From Candidatus Gastranaerophilales bacterium (GTDB lineage: Bacteria; Cyanobacteriota; Vampirovibrionia; Gastranaerophilales; Gastranaerophilaceae), in the NCBI GenBank assembly GCA_944326565.1, contig CALVEL010000005.1, positions 100,316 to 164,315 on the forward strand: a stretch of DNA of 64,000 nt, in the 5' to 3' direction. This document shows, piece by piece, positions 29,481 to 38,285 of the stretch; the first letter of the stretch is position 1; each line of letters begins with the position of its first letter. A program made the translations under genes and the position numbers. A model generated the notes under the pieces. It ran no database searches. It saw only the letters and a list, made by a program, of their open reading frames with translations, and was not told where the DNA came from.

Positions 29481-29506
29481 AAGGAACCTCATTCAGGTTC
29501 CTTCGT
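29481..29506. terminator. Terminator after TOPRIM gene
   Basis: Stem AAGGAACCT / AGGTTCCTT; the T tract is short on the plus strand, but the upstream A-run would give U residues on the minus strand, so it may serve both genes. Confidence 0.6.
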
Positions 29507-29547
29507 AAAATGGAGTTTAAAACCATTAAAAATACAGAATTACAAGC

Positions 29548-30384
29548 CTAGCTTCCCACTAACCTAAGAGCTTCTTCTAACAGCTCTTTATTAGTTGATA
29601 TTAGTTTATTAGAAATTTCCATTTGCAATTTTGCCATTTGAAAATATGAAATATTACCCTTAAAATCAGCATTTGACATTTCAAGTAAACCAGATCTTAT
29701 TTGTCCACACCCAAGTACAGGCTTACCGGATGCTTCTGTTTCAATAAAATAGCCCTCTTTAATTTCATATAAAGCAGCAGAGTTATGGAAATTTCGTGTG
29801 GTTATTTTATATAAAGGAATAGTTCTTTTACCACCATCAGCTTTACCATAAATAGTACCATCTTCTTTGATTTCATATTCGTCATATTTTCCTAGATATT
29901 TACCGTTACTCGGGTCTATCCACATTTTTATATTCGTAGTAGGGATGTCCAATGAACCGCCTTTTAACGCTGTCTGCTGATACAAATCCTGAGATACAGC
30001 TTTTGTACCCTGCATTATTTCACCTTTATCATTTAATATGTAACCTTGAACGGTATTACCATTTTTTGCACGATAAACACCTTCACCATCAAAAGTAAAT
30101 TCACCCAATCTTGTATATACACTTTTACCTTCAGAAGTTTTTGTAAGGAAAAATCCGTTACCCTCTAAAAACAAATTATCATTGGATGTACCGGGAGTAG
30201 ACTTACCTTGACCTGTTTTTTTATCGTAATCATCAGCTATTGCACCACCCAAAAAGGTCTTAAAATTGACCTGCTGTTCTCTAAATCCTGGGGTGTAGAC
30301 ATTTGTCATGTTATGAGCAATTACATCCATCCAGTTTTGAGTTGATTTTTGTGTATTTAAGGCTGTAACGTATGAATCATTCAT
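29548..30384 (-). CDS. Flagellar hook/rod protein, FlgE/FlgF/FlgG family
   Basis: 278 aa. The N-terminal rod motif DVIAHNMTNVYTPGFREQQVNF (split at residues 18-39) and the C-terminal helix pair ending MAKLQMEISNKLISTNKELLEEALRLVGS-like are the two coiled-coil arms of axial flagellar proteins. Length fits FlgF/FlgG better than FlgE, while VNFKTF resembles FlgE. Start set at 30384: AAGGAGAATAAC precedes this ATG; it overlaps the TGA of the fliK-like gene by 8 bases. A longer frame to 30480 lies inside that gene. Confidence 0.87.
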   Translation of the reverse strand: MNDSYVTALNTQKSTQNWMDVIAHNMTNVYTPGFREQQVNFKTFLGGAIADDYDKKTGQGKSTPGTSNDNLFLEGNGFFLTKTSEGKSVYTRLGEFTFDGEGVYRAKNGNTVQGYILNDKGEIMQGTKAVSQDLYQQTALKGGSLDIPTTNIKMWIDPSNGKYLGKYDEYEIKEDGTIYGKADGGKRTIPLYKITTRNFHNSAALYEIKEGYFIETEASGKPVLGCGQIRSGLLEMSNADFKGNISYFQMAKLQMEISNKLISTNKELLEEALRLVGS

Positions 30385-31306
30385 TGTTATTCTCCTTGTT
30401 ATTACGTTTTTCCTCTTCTTGATCCTGACGGCGATGCTTGCTGTATGACAATTCGTTATACGGCAGATTTTGCTCGTCAAAACGCTGTCTTAAATATGAA
30501 ATATTATTTCTTAAATATGCCTCTACGGCTTTATCACCAGGTATAAAGTTGGCATTTATATTACCGTCACGGTCTACACGCATCACTACAGATACATCTT
30601 TATCAAAATCAATTCGGAATGATTTATTTGTCTTCATTGAATCTGATAACGCCTCTAATAACGCAGATGACACTTTTGCGGTTTTTTGTACATTTTGAAC
30701 ATTCCCGCTATTTAAAGACTTTTGGAATTCGCCTGCGATACTTTGCATTGACATATCAGTTTTGGTAACTAAATTAGCGAAAAAGACAGCATCATCACTC
30801 GACATTGATATTTTGCTATAATCGAGAGCAGGTGCTGACATATAAACATCTTCGTTGATACCTGTTATAAATCTTTGATTTTGTAATTGAGATATATCTG
30901 TTATTTTCCCATTCAATTTCAGCATTGAATTTATTTCATCTGATAATTCAGCTGAGGCTTGATTTTGGTTATTATTTTGCGAACCATTTTGACCTTGCTT
31001 TTGTTGATTTTCGTCATTTTTTACAGAATTGTCATGTTTATTTTCTGCGTTCTGAGTTTTTTCATCACCCTTAGTATCAACTTTTTTATCATCATCAGAA
31101 GAGTTATCCTCATTAATATTTGAAGAAACATCATCAGTTTGTGTTTTTACAGATGATTCAGCATCTGAATTTTGGGCAGATGAAGAAGAAAGACTGCTCA
31201 ATTGAGACTTAAATCCATTATTGCCGGTTAGTTTAGAAACTTGAGATGACATTATATTACTTTTAAGATCATTATTTGTCGAAACGTTTGTAGTATCAAT
31301 ATTCAT
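30377..31306 (-). CDS. fliK: Hook-length control protein, FliK-like
   Basis: 309 aa. Residues 1-125 are Ser/Asn/Gln/Asp/Lys-rich and unordered, as in the FliK ruler; residues about 220-290 match the FliK C-terminal (Flg_hook) fold: a hydrophobic strand pair VSVVMRVDRDGNINANFI followed by helices AVEAYLRNNISYLRQRFDEQNL. The last 20 residues are strongly charged. It overlaps fliJ by 4 bases and the hook/rod gene by 8, a tight coupled operon. Short for FliK. Call rests on composition, C-terminal pattern and context. Confidence 0.82.
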   Translation of the reverse strand: MNIDTTNVSTNNDLKSNIMSSQVSKLTGNNGFKSQLSSLSSSSAQNSDAESSVKTQTDDVSSNINEDNSSDDDKKVDTKGDEKTQNAENKHDNSVKNDENQQKQGQNGSQNNNQNQASAELSDEINSMLKLNGKITDISQLQNQRFITGINEDVYMSAPALDYSKISMSSDDAVFFANLVTKTDMSMQSIAGEFQKSLNSGNVQNVQKTAKVSSALLEALSDSMKTNKSFRIDFDKDVSVVMRVDRDGNINANFIPGDKAVEAYLRNNISYLRQRFDEQNLPYNELSYSKHRRQDQEEEKRNNKENNNE

Positions 31307-31791
31307 GTTTCCTCCAGCTCTTTTAGCTGTGCCAATAATTCTAACTCTTCTTCTTCCTGTCTTTCGGTTGATTGACGGAAAAATCTCTGTACACCGAGTT
31401 CTGAATATCCTTTTAATTCTGCTTTCTTCTCTTCCTCAATGTAAGCTTCTTTATTTTTTTCTTTGTGTTTTTCGAGAACTTTTACAGCCTGCTCTAGCTT
31501 GACTAGTTTTTCTTTTTCTATATCAAGAATTCTTTGAGCCTCTGCTCGAATTTGTTCAAGTTGTTCTGCCTTTTCCCAAAGATGTATAAGGTATTTGTCA
31601 TAAATATCATACATCATCGGGTCTGCCTTCCGCATATTTATTTGTGTATCGCGAATTTCTTCGTTGTTTTTACGGATATTTTCTTCTGCAATAAATACCG
31701 CCTGCTGTGCTTTTTGAACAACCAGTAGTTGTTCTTCTTTTTTACGGATTCTGAAATCCAGTACTTTCTGCAGTCGATATCTAAAAGGCAT
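31303..31791 (-). CDS. fliJ: Flagellar export chaperone FliJ
   Basis: 162-aa all-helical coiled coil. The opening MPFRYRLQKVLDFRIRKKEEQ is the classical FliJ start, which docks on the FliI ATPase. Highly charged heptads run through the whole protein. First of three overlapping genes fliJ-fliK-flg. No clear Shine-Dalgarno before ATG. Confidence 0.88.
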   Translation of the reverse strand: MPFRYRLQKVLDFRIRKKEEQLLVVQKAQQAVFIAEENIRKNNEEIRDTQINMRKADPMMYDIYDKYLIHLWEKAEQLEQIRAEAQRILDIEKEKLVKLEQAVKVLEKHKEKNKEAYIEEEKKAELKGYSELGVQRFFRQSTERQEEEELELLAQLKELEET

Positions 31792-31880
31792 TTTTTACAC
31801 TTTCTTTATAAGATTATCACCTATTTTGAAAGTACAGTATACATCTATTTGTATGATATTAATTTAATGATATTTTTTTA

Positions 31881-32867
31881 TTAGTCAAGAATTTGCACAC
31901 CAGTTCCTGTACCAGTTCTTGTATTGTTATACATATAGCCATAGTTGTCTGCATACATTTGTGAATTTCCGCTATCTTCCATACCGAAGTTGAAAGAATC
32001 ATAAGGTGCTATTTGCGGTGTAAAACCTGTCGGATATCCTCCTCCAAAAAATGCTCCAAAAGAATTCAATGCACCTCTCCAACCTGTTGTGTTATTCATC
32101 TGTGGCATATACCCTCCATAACATGTTCCATAGGGTGCTTCTACAGGAGCTTTAAATTGTTTACCAGAAACAGCATTACTTAATTTTTCTGCACGAGTTG
32201 ATAAATCGCCCTGCTGTATTGCACCGAGAACATTTTCTTCTAATCTTGATATTCTTTGCTCATCCGAGTCATTATCATATGTTCGTTTAAAAACTTTCTT
32301 TTCTAGTCTGCTCAAGTCTTTTGGAGCTACTTGGCGCACTTCACTGTTATAATTCACTAATAAATTATTTATTCTCTCCTCTAAACTCATTTTAGGGTAC
32401 GTCTTATTAAACATAGATTTTTCAAGTCGGTTTAGACGCAAATTTATCTCTTGATGTTCAAAAGATTTGCCGTATATATTTTTTTCAACAAGAGATATCC
32501 TTGGGTCATTATTTTCTTGATTATATGCTACATTTACAATACCAGAATCGATCTTGCTTCTGAATCTAAAACGACTAAATAAACTTGGGCGATAATAATC
32601 ATTATAATAAGGTCTATTATATGATTTAAATCCCCAAATACCATTATTTCTCGGATAATAATTGTATCCTGAATTATAATAGCGATTATTATAATAATTT
32701 CTGTTATGGTTACCATAATAATAACGGTTATTATACATACTATTTCTTACAAATGGATTAGAAGATCTTACGTAAGGTATCGGTCTGTAAGTTGTTACAG
32801 TCCTTGTCGCAGCATATGAACTCATCCCTAATAATAATAACGCTAATATCAAAACCAGTTTTTTCAT
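31881..32867 (-). CDS. Secreted Tyr/Asn-rich protein with LEK repeats
   Basis: 328 aa with a Sec signal peptide (MKKLVLILALLLLGMSSYA). A Tyr/Asn/Arg-rich region (residues 25-95) is followed by four repeats of about 35 residues with the pattern RLEKxxFxxTYxxxxxxxRIxxLE, seen at SLVEKNIYGKSFEHQ, RLEKSMFNKTYPKM, RLEKKVFKRTYDND and RLEENVLGAI. The last 100 residues are Gly/Tyr-rich. Such LE-repeat exported proteins are known from cyanobacterial relatives, with unknown role. Start moved to 32867 because CAGGAGAAAATA lies before it. Confidence 0.75.
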   Translation of the reverse strand: MKKLVLILALLLLGMSSYAATRTVTTYRPIPYVRSSNPFVRNSMYNNRYYYGNHNRNYYNNRYYNSGYNYYPRNNGIWGFKSYNRPYYNDYYRPSLFSRFRFRSKIDSGIVNVAYNQENNDPRISLVEKNIYGKSFEHQEINLRLNRLEKSMFNKTYPKMSLEERINNLLVNYNSEVRQVAPKDLSRLEKKVFKRTYDNDSDEQRISRLEENVLGAIQQGDLSTRAEKLSNAVSGKQFKAPVEAPYGTCYGGYMPQMNNTTGWRGALNSFGAFFGGGYPTGFTPQIAPYDSFNFGMEDSGNSQMYADNYGYMYNNTRTGTGTGVQILD

Positions 32868-32963
32868 TATTTTCTCCTGTTGCTCTTTCATTACTAAGCT
32901 AAAACAGATTTAGAAAATAAACATTACCGACTTTGCTAATTAAAAAGACTAGTATAATTAGGT

Positions 32964-33368
32964 TTATTCTACCTCAAGAGCATTATCATCATTGTGGTCA
33001 TTTATTTTATTTTTATTGTCATATAAAGTAATTATTGTAGCAGGAATCATTCCCCCAACACCGCCAAAAACAAAGCCAAGTACAGGTGATACCATTACAA
33101 GCATGAGTGGGATTATTGATGTACCTAACGATTTTTTAACAACAGCAACAATAGCAAAAATAAAACAAAATATCATTGCAATTCTTGGACCATAAAATAA
33201 ACCTATTTTTTGTCCTTCTTCAAATGTCTTTGCATTAGGATAAAATAAAGTCGCAATTGTAGCAGAGATAATACCAGCTAAAACACCACATATTATTACA
33301 GTTAAAAAATAGAAAAACAAAGCTTGCTTTATTGTTTTTTTATTTGACAAATTAAAAATATTTTTCAT
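32964..33368 (-). CDS. Small multi-pass membrane protein
   Basis: 134 aa with three or four hydrophobic segments (about 15-42, 55-77, 83-117), short basic N-terminus and an acidic His/Asp/Asn tail. TTAGGAGATGTA gives a good start. No family recognised. It lies 8 bases downstream of recO and is likely in the same transcript. Confidence 0.7.
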   Translation of the reverse strand: MKNIFNLSNKKTIKQALFFYFLTVIICGVLAGIISATIATLFYPNAKTFEEGQKIGLFYGPRIAMIFCFIFAIVAVVKKSLGTSIIPLMLVMVSPVLGFVFGGVGGMIPATIITLYDNKNKINDHNDDNALEVE

Positions 33369-33376
33369 TACATCTC

Positions 33377-34138
33377 CTAAGATATTTCTTGCAGAATTTG
33401 AGTTGAATTAATTTTTTTTGGTGAATGAAGGTTTATATAACCTTTTAAAAGCTCAAAACAAACATTACAAATTTTTTCTGTTGCTTTTAATTCAAAATCA
33501 GTTTTCACATTAAAATCTGTCTTTTCAAGTGAATTTAAGAAATCCCTCAGTTTATAATGCATAACAACGGGAATACCATGAAATTTGTTGCATTCTTTAC
33601 AAATTACACCGCCTAGTGATGATGAAAAATACATATTATCTTCTTGCAATTTACAACCACATTTCAAACAGGTATTCAATTCTATACCTAATCCTGATAA
33701 TAACATCATCTTCAATTGAAATTTTAAAACAGCAATCAAAAGCTCCGTTTTTGATTGAGCTAGAGAAATAGTATCTAATGCTTTATATAACAAATCAAAA
33801 ATTTCACCTGAGCATGGATCATCCTCTACACCAAAATTTGTTACTATCTCACTTATATAAAGTGAATAAAAGATTTTATCCATGTTCTGTCTTATTTGGT
33901 TAAAAGTATTTAGTGCTTCAGCTTGACAGATAGTATCAAGATTTTTACCCTTGTATAACATTAATTTATTTGCCACAAGCAAATCCATTCTAGCCCCAAG
34001 CTTGCTTTTAGGCTTTTTAACACCTTTAGCTACCCCTTTAATTAAGCCTTTATCTTTTGAATACATGACAATTATTTTGTCTGATTCACTTAAATTGTAA
34101 GCTTTCAGATTAATTGCCTCTGTTACAAAATTATTCAT
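33377..34138 (-). CDS. recO: DNA repair protein RecO
   Basis: 253 aa. N-terminal OB fold (TEAINLKAYNLSESDKIIVMYSKDKGLIKGVAKGVKKPKS) and a C-terminal zinc knuckle with CLKCGCKL near residue 159 and ICKECNKFHG near 177, the four-Cys arrangement of many RecO proteins. It helps RecA load on SSB-covered DNA. It starts 2 bases after the pilT stop without its own ribosome binding site, so it is translationally coupled. Confidence 0.92.
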   Translation of the reverse strand: MNNFVTEAINLKAYNLSESDKIIVMYSKDKGLIKGVAKGVKKPKSKLGARMDLLVANKLMLYKGKNLDTICQAEALNTFNQIRQNMDKIFYSLYISEIVTNFGVEDDPCSGEIFDLLYKALDTISLAQSKTELLIAVLKFQLKMMLLSGLGIELNTCLKCGCKLQEDNMYFSSSLGGVICKECNKFHGIPVVMHYKLRDFLNSLEKTDFNVKTDFELKATEKICNVCFELLKGYINLHSPKKINSTQILQEIS

Positions 34139-34140
34139 TA

Positions 34141-35256
34141 CTACTGGTAATCCTTGTCTTTACCTGATGACGTACCTTGATATACTCCTCTGAACATTTG
34201 TCTCAATTCGTTCTTGTCATCTGAATACTCAAGAGCTGCATCTTCAGTAATAAAACCTTCAGAATAAAGATTGTACAACGACATATTCATTGTAATCATA
34301 TTATTGAATGAACCTTTTCGAACTAAATCGTATACATCTTCCAATTTATCTTTTTCAATAAAATCTTTTACAGTTGGTGTCACAACCAATAATTCAACAG
34401 CCGGACGCCTGCCCATTGAATCACGCAATGGTATAAGTCTTTGAGATACTGTACCTCTTAAAATTTGAGCGATTTGCTCTCTAATATGAAGTCTGTCAGC
34501 AGGCTCAAACATATTTACAATTCTATTTACAGTTTGCACAGCATCATTAGTATGGATTGTAGCAAAAACCAAATGACCTGTTTCTGCAGCTTTTAATGCA
34601 CTTACAACAGTTTCTCTATCTCTTATTTCACCAATAAATATAACATCTGGATCCTGCCTTAATGCATATTTTACACCATCGGGGAAAGATGATGTATCCA
34701 CACCAACCTGACGTTGTGAAACTATAGCCTTTCTATTATTAAAAATAAATTCAACAGGGTCTTCAATAGTAATTATATGTTTTGGATAGTTTGTATTTAT
34801 ATAATCTATTAAAGAGGCTATCGTTGTAGATTTTCCACTTCCTGTAGGACCGGTAATCAAGACAAGTCCGTTATTTAAAGTTGCAAATTGTTCTATTGCT
34901 TTTGGTAAATTTAAATCTGCAACAGTTTTAATATCATAAGGAATTGTTCTTATTACAAGCGAATACCTGCCGAGTTGTTTACTCAAATTTACACGAAAAC
35001 GAGCACATCCTACAATTTCATAAGCAAAATCCAAATCAAATATAGTATCTAGCCTGGAAGAACTCACATTTGCAGGAAGTAATGCACCATAAGCTTCATC
35101 AATATCTGTTTCTGTCAGAATAGGCATGTTAATTTTAATAATTTTCCCATCTTTCCTTATTGCAGGATACTCATTTACTGATAAATGTATATCTGAAGCG
35201 CCTATTGCTACTGCTCTTTCTAAAAATGCTACTATATCAAAACTACTATCGCCCAT
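34141..35256 (-). CDS. pilT: Type IV pilus retraction ATPase PilT
   Basis: 371-aa secretion ATPase. Walker A GPTGSGKST near residue 130, Asp box and Walker B (RQDPDVIFIGEIRDRETV near 200), His box (GHLVFATIHTNDAV near 226), and the PilT-type AIRxGS region replaced by LVRKGSFNNMITMN near 333. It drives pilus retraction and twitching. Start set at ATG 35256 with GAGAGG upstream; TTG 35268 is the alternative. No other pilus genes are in the window. The gene heads the pilT-recO-membrane protein unit. Confidence 0.93.
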   Translation of the reverse strand: MGDSSFDIVAFLERAVAIGASDIHLSVNEYPAIRKDGKIIKINMPILTETDIDEAYGALLPANVSSSRLDTIFDLDFAYEIVGCARFRVNLSKQLGRYSLVIRTIPYDIKTVADLNLPKAIEQFATLNNGLVLITGPTGSGKSTTIASLIDYINTNYPKHIITIEDPVEFIFNNRKAIVSQRQVGVDTSSFPDGVKYALRQDPDVIFIGEIRDRETVVSALKAAETGHLVFATIHTNDAVQTVNRIVNMFEPADRLHIREQIAQILRGTVSQRLIPLRDSMGRRPAVELLVVTPTVKDFIEKDKLEDVYDLVRKGSFNNMITMNMSLYNLYSEGFITEDAALEYSDDKNELRQMFRGVYQGTSSGKDKDYQ

Positions 35257-35534
35257 AATTCCTCTCAATTCTTAACGTCAAAATTATATCATTTTTATCA
35301 GAATATGACAAGATTGTTATAAAAAATACAACTATTTATAGGATTTGTTACAAGGTTGTTACAAATCAAAAAATTAAAAGCAATTTCTATATAACAAAAT
35401 ACTTTATATAAATGTAAGGGAAATTAAAAAGTTATAATTGGATAATCAAAATACAATAAATCAGCAATAGGAAAAAATAAAAGAAAAAAGAATTTTTTAT
35501 ACTCTCTCTCTTAATATCCTCGTGTTTATTTAAT
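35257..35534. other. AT-rich intergenic stretch
   Basis: About 390 bases lie between pilT (minus) and the GT-D gene (plus). They hold short AT-rich repeats such as TTGTTACAAGGTTGTTACAA (two copies of TTGTTACAA near 35345) and an A/G-rich run before an orphan terminator. No ORF or known RNA family was recognised. Confidence 0.6.
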
Positions 35535-35563
35535 GTTGCCTACTTTCAGGCAACTTTTTTTTT
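35535..35563 (+). terminator. Orphan intrinsic terminator
   Basis: GTTGCCT / AGGCAAC stem with a six-base loop and nine Ts. No plus-strand gene ends upstream (pilT is divergent), so it either ends a small RNA or attenuates the downstream glycosyltransferase gene. Confidence 0.85.
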
Positions 35564-35647
35564 TGCTTTATCCATAAGTATTGATACTTTAAATTAATTG
35601 ACTTATAATTTTCTGTATAATTTTGGAATTAAAATGGATATATAAAA

Positions 35648-36583
35648 ATGTATAATAGGCTGACTAAAAAATTAACATTAAAATTTTTTGGAATTAATCT
35701 TAAATTTCAACTACCCTTAAAAATAAAAAATCAAAATGAAAAATTAGAAAATCTTATATATGAGTTAGCTGATCCTAGAACACTCAAAAATATCAGACTT
35801 CCTAAAGTCCTAAACTTGGAAGAAAGCCTTGATGAGCTTATAAAATCTAAAAATTCACTTGCAAGATACGGCGATGGTGAATTCAAAATCATGCTTGGTG
35901 AAAGTATAAATTTTCAAAAATATGAAAAATCATTGGCTGAAAGATTAAAAGAAATTTTAAGAAATAAAACTAAAGGGATAACGATAGCAATCCCTGATAC
36001 TTTCGGATATTGTCCAAACGATTATTTCAGAAGGCTTTTAGCACATATAAGAAATGAATTATACAAATATATAACTTTTGATACTACATATTTTGATGCC
36101 TTTATGACAAGACAATTTATATTTCCAGACCGCATTAAAGGAGAAAATTACTATAATAAATTCAAAAAGCTTTGGGATAACCAAGAAATAATTATTGTTG
36201 AAGGCATTGGAACACATTTAGGTATAGGCAACGATTTATTTTCAAATGCAAAATCAATAAACAGAATTATCTGCCCTAATCAAAACGCATATTCTAAATA
36301 TAATGAAATATTAGAATTCGCTATTAAACAGCCTAAAAATAAGTTATTTTTACTTGCTCTTGGACCTACTGCTACAGTTTTAGCCTATGATTTAGCTCAA
36401 AACGGCTTTAGAGCAATTGATATAGGTCATTTAGATATAATGTATGAAATGTTTCTTAAAAACGCGCAAAGACTCACTTCCATAGAAAACAAAATCGTAT
36501 TTAACAGTGAACGAAAAAACAAAAAATTCAAGCACTGTACTGATTGCAAATACTATGAAGAAAAGATTGCAGACTTTTCATAA
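35648..36583 (+). CDS. GT-D fold glycosyltransferase (DUF1792)
   Basis: 311 aa. LARYGDGEFKIMLGESINFQ (about residues 77-96) is the nucleotide-sugar motif of the GT-D/DUF1792 family, with LKEIL and IPDTFGYC following; GIGTHLGIGNDLF near 192 and FLLALGPTATVLAYDL near 238 are the other conserved blocks. These enzymes extend surface or protein-linked glycans. A C-terminal CTDCKYYEEK could bind metal. TATAAT at about 35615; only a weak GGAT ribosome binding site. No other glycan genes adjoin, though a glycosyltransferase pseudogene is at 51 kb. Confidence 0.82.
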   Translation: MYNRLTKKLTLKFFGINLKFQLPLKIKNQNEKLENLIYELADPRTLKNIRLPKVLNLEESLDELIKSKNSLARYGDGEFKIMLGESINFQKYEKSLAERLKEILRNKTKGITIAIPDTFGYCPNDYFRRLLAHIRNELYKYITFDTTYFDAFMTRQFIFPDRIKGENYYNKFKKLWDNQEIIIVEGIGTHLGIGNDLFSNAKSINRIICPNQNAYSKYNEILEFAIKQPKNKLFLLALGPTATVLAYDLAQNGFRAIDIGHLDIMYEMFLKNAQRLTSIENKIVFNSERKNKKFKHCTDCKYYEEKIADFS

Positions 36584-36586
36584 AAC

Positions 36587-36661
36587 TGGCGGCGGCAACG
36601 GGATTCGAACCCGTGTCAACAGAATGAGAATCTGCTATCCTAACCCCTAGACGATACCGCT
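36587..36661 (-). tRNA. tRNA-Glu (CTC)
   Basis: Cloverleaf on the minus strand: anticodon stem GCAGA/TCTGT with loop TTCTCAT (anticodon CTC), T arm ACGGG-TTCGAAT-CCCGT, encoded G73 and CCA. Acceptor AGCGGTA pairs with TGCCGCC except for an A1-C72 mismatch. Confidence 0.93.
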
Positions 36662-36714
36662 ATCAGTTGACAAATATTATTTTAAATCAACAATTAAAAA
36701 TTGCAAGTATAAAA

Positions 36715-37674
36715 CTATACAGTCTGTGGTATATCTTTAAGACTTTCAAGATATTTAACAGCATATACGGCTCCGACTGCACCGTCTGAGGCAGCGGTAA
36801 TAACTTGTCTTAAAGGTGTTTTTCTTACATCACCTACAGCATAGACTCCTTCTATAGAAGTCTTCATTGTCTCATCAGTAATAATAAACCCGTTAGCATC
36901 CTGTGCGACTTGACCTGATATAGATTCAATATTAGGCTGCATACCTATATATGGGAAAACTCCATTCACTTGTAAATTTGAAATTTCTTTTGTCTTAACA
37001 TTTTCCAATACAGATGTATTGACTAAATCATCACCTTTAATTTCTTTTACAATACTATCCCAAATAAATTCTATTTTTTCATTTTTAAAGGCTCTTTCCT
37101 GAACAATTTTATCAGCCCTTAGCTCATTTCTTCTATGAATTACATACACTTTATCAGCAAACTTTGTCAAATACATAGCTTCTTCTACTGCAGCATTTCC
37201 GCCACCTACAACAGCTACAACTTTATTTTTATAAAAAGCTCCATCACATACTGCGCAATAGCTGACACCTCTGCCAATAAATTCTAACTCTCCAGGTACA
37301 CCTAATTTCATAGGCTGGGCTCCACAAGCAATAATTACTGTCTTTGCTCTAAATTCAGCTTCTTTTGTAAGTATAATTTTTGGATTAGACTTCAAATCAA
37401 TTTTTTCTATCTCTTGCATTGGAAACTTTTGTACACCGAATTTATCTGCATGCTCCTCAAATTTTTCCATTAAATCAAATCCGCCGACAATCGGAAATCC
37501 TGGATAATTTTCCAATTCCAAATAATTAGAAGGTTGACCTCCAAGCATTGATATATCTATTATTGCTGTAGATACAGCTCCTCTGCTTGCATAAATACCA
37601 GCACTAAGCCCTGCAGGTCCGCCTCCTAAAATAACTGTATCAAATTCATAAATCTGCATATCTCTTATCCTCAT
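36715..37674 (-). CDS. trxB: Thioredoxin reductase
   Basis: 319-aa FAD/NADPH disulfide reductase. FAD motif GGGPAGLSAGIYASR near residue 17, redox pair CAVC in SYCAVCDGAFYKN near 141, NADPH motif VVGGGNAAVEEAMYL near 158, and the closing GVYAVGDVR motif near 276. It overlaps the upstream gene by 4 bases (ATGA); an internal ATG at 37659 has GAGG nine bases upstream and may be the true start, giving 314 aa. Confidence 0.96.
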   Translation of the reverse strand: MRIRDMQIYEFDTVILGGGPAGLSAGIYASRGAVSTAIIDISMLGGQPSNYLELENYPGFPIVGGFDLMEKFEEHADKFGVQKFPMQEIEKIDLKSNPKIILTKEAEFRAKTVIIACGAQPMKLGVPGELEFIGRGVSYCAVCDGAFYKNKVVAVVGGGNAAVEEAMYLTKFADKVYVIHRRNELRADKIVQERAFKNEKIEFIWDSIVKEIKGDDLVNTSVLENVKTKEISNLQVNGVFPYIGMQPNIESISGQVAQDANGFIITDETMKTSIEGVYAVGDVRKTPLRQVITAASDGAVGAVYAVKYLESLKDIPQTV

Positions 37675-38204
37675 TTATCTAATACACTCATACCTGAAAT
37701 TTTTTCACCAGCTAATACATACACTGCACTCTGTATTTTCAAAACTTTATTATCATTTTTAGAAATAGTTTTCAACGTCAAATAATTTCGACCTGTAAAC
37801 TTATTTCCATTGAGTTTTATTTCTACTGTATCTGTTAATTTTTTATCATCAGATACACCCTCTTTAGTAAATTTTATAGTATTACTTTCAACAAACTCTA
37901 CTGATAAATCAGCTGATGCACCCGTAAAAGGATTACACAAATTCATGACGTCATTATTTCTTGAGAGGTTCCACAAATCAGCTGACTTACCTTTAAAAAC
38001 TTCTGGACTGTCTGTTTTTTCCAACACTGCAACAACACGCCAAGTACCAAATAATCCGCTCGGTACATTCTTTACTAAAGATATTCCTGTCTTTAAAGTT
38101 GTCTGAGCTAAAGCCATATTAATATTTAACTCTGTTTTTATCGACAAAATCAGAATAGATACGACTAGCAAAAATGATAATATTATCTTTTTTAAAATTT
38201 TCAT
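37671..38204 (-). CDS. Exported protein of unknown function
   Basis: 177 aa with a long signal sequence (KKIILSFLLVVSILILSI then a cleavage-like ALAQ at residue 32-35). The mature part is beta-rich with FGTWRVVAVLEKTDSPEVF and strand repeats toward VYVLAGEKISGMSVLDK, suggesting a small lipocalin-like barrel. One Cys only. It is coupled to trxB. Family not recognised. Confidence 0.7.
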   Translation of the reverse strand: MKILKKIILSFLLVVSILILSIKTELNINMALAQTTLKTGISLVKNVPSGLFGTWRVVAVLEKTDSPEVFKGKSADLWNLSRNNDVMNLCNPFTGASADLSVEFVESNTIKFTKEGVSDDKKLTDTVEIKLNGNKFTGRNYLTLKTISKNDNKVLKIQSAVYVLAGEKISGMSVLDK

Positions 38205-38240
38205 ATAAACAAAAATATCCCTGTTAATTTATAATATAAT

Positions 38241-38268
38241 AAAGACTTGCAAAATCGCAAGTCTTTAT
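38241..38268. terminator. Terminator upstream of exported protein gene, downstream of pgi
   Basis: Ten-pair stem AAAGACTTGC / GCAAGTCTTT with six-base loop and T/A runs; terminates pgi on the minus strand. Confidence 0.85.
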
Positions 38269-38285
38269 TTAATAAAATATTTCAA

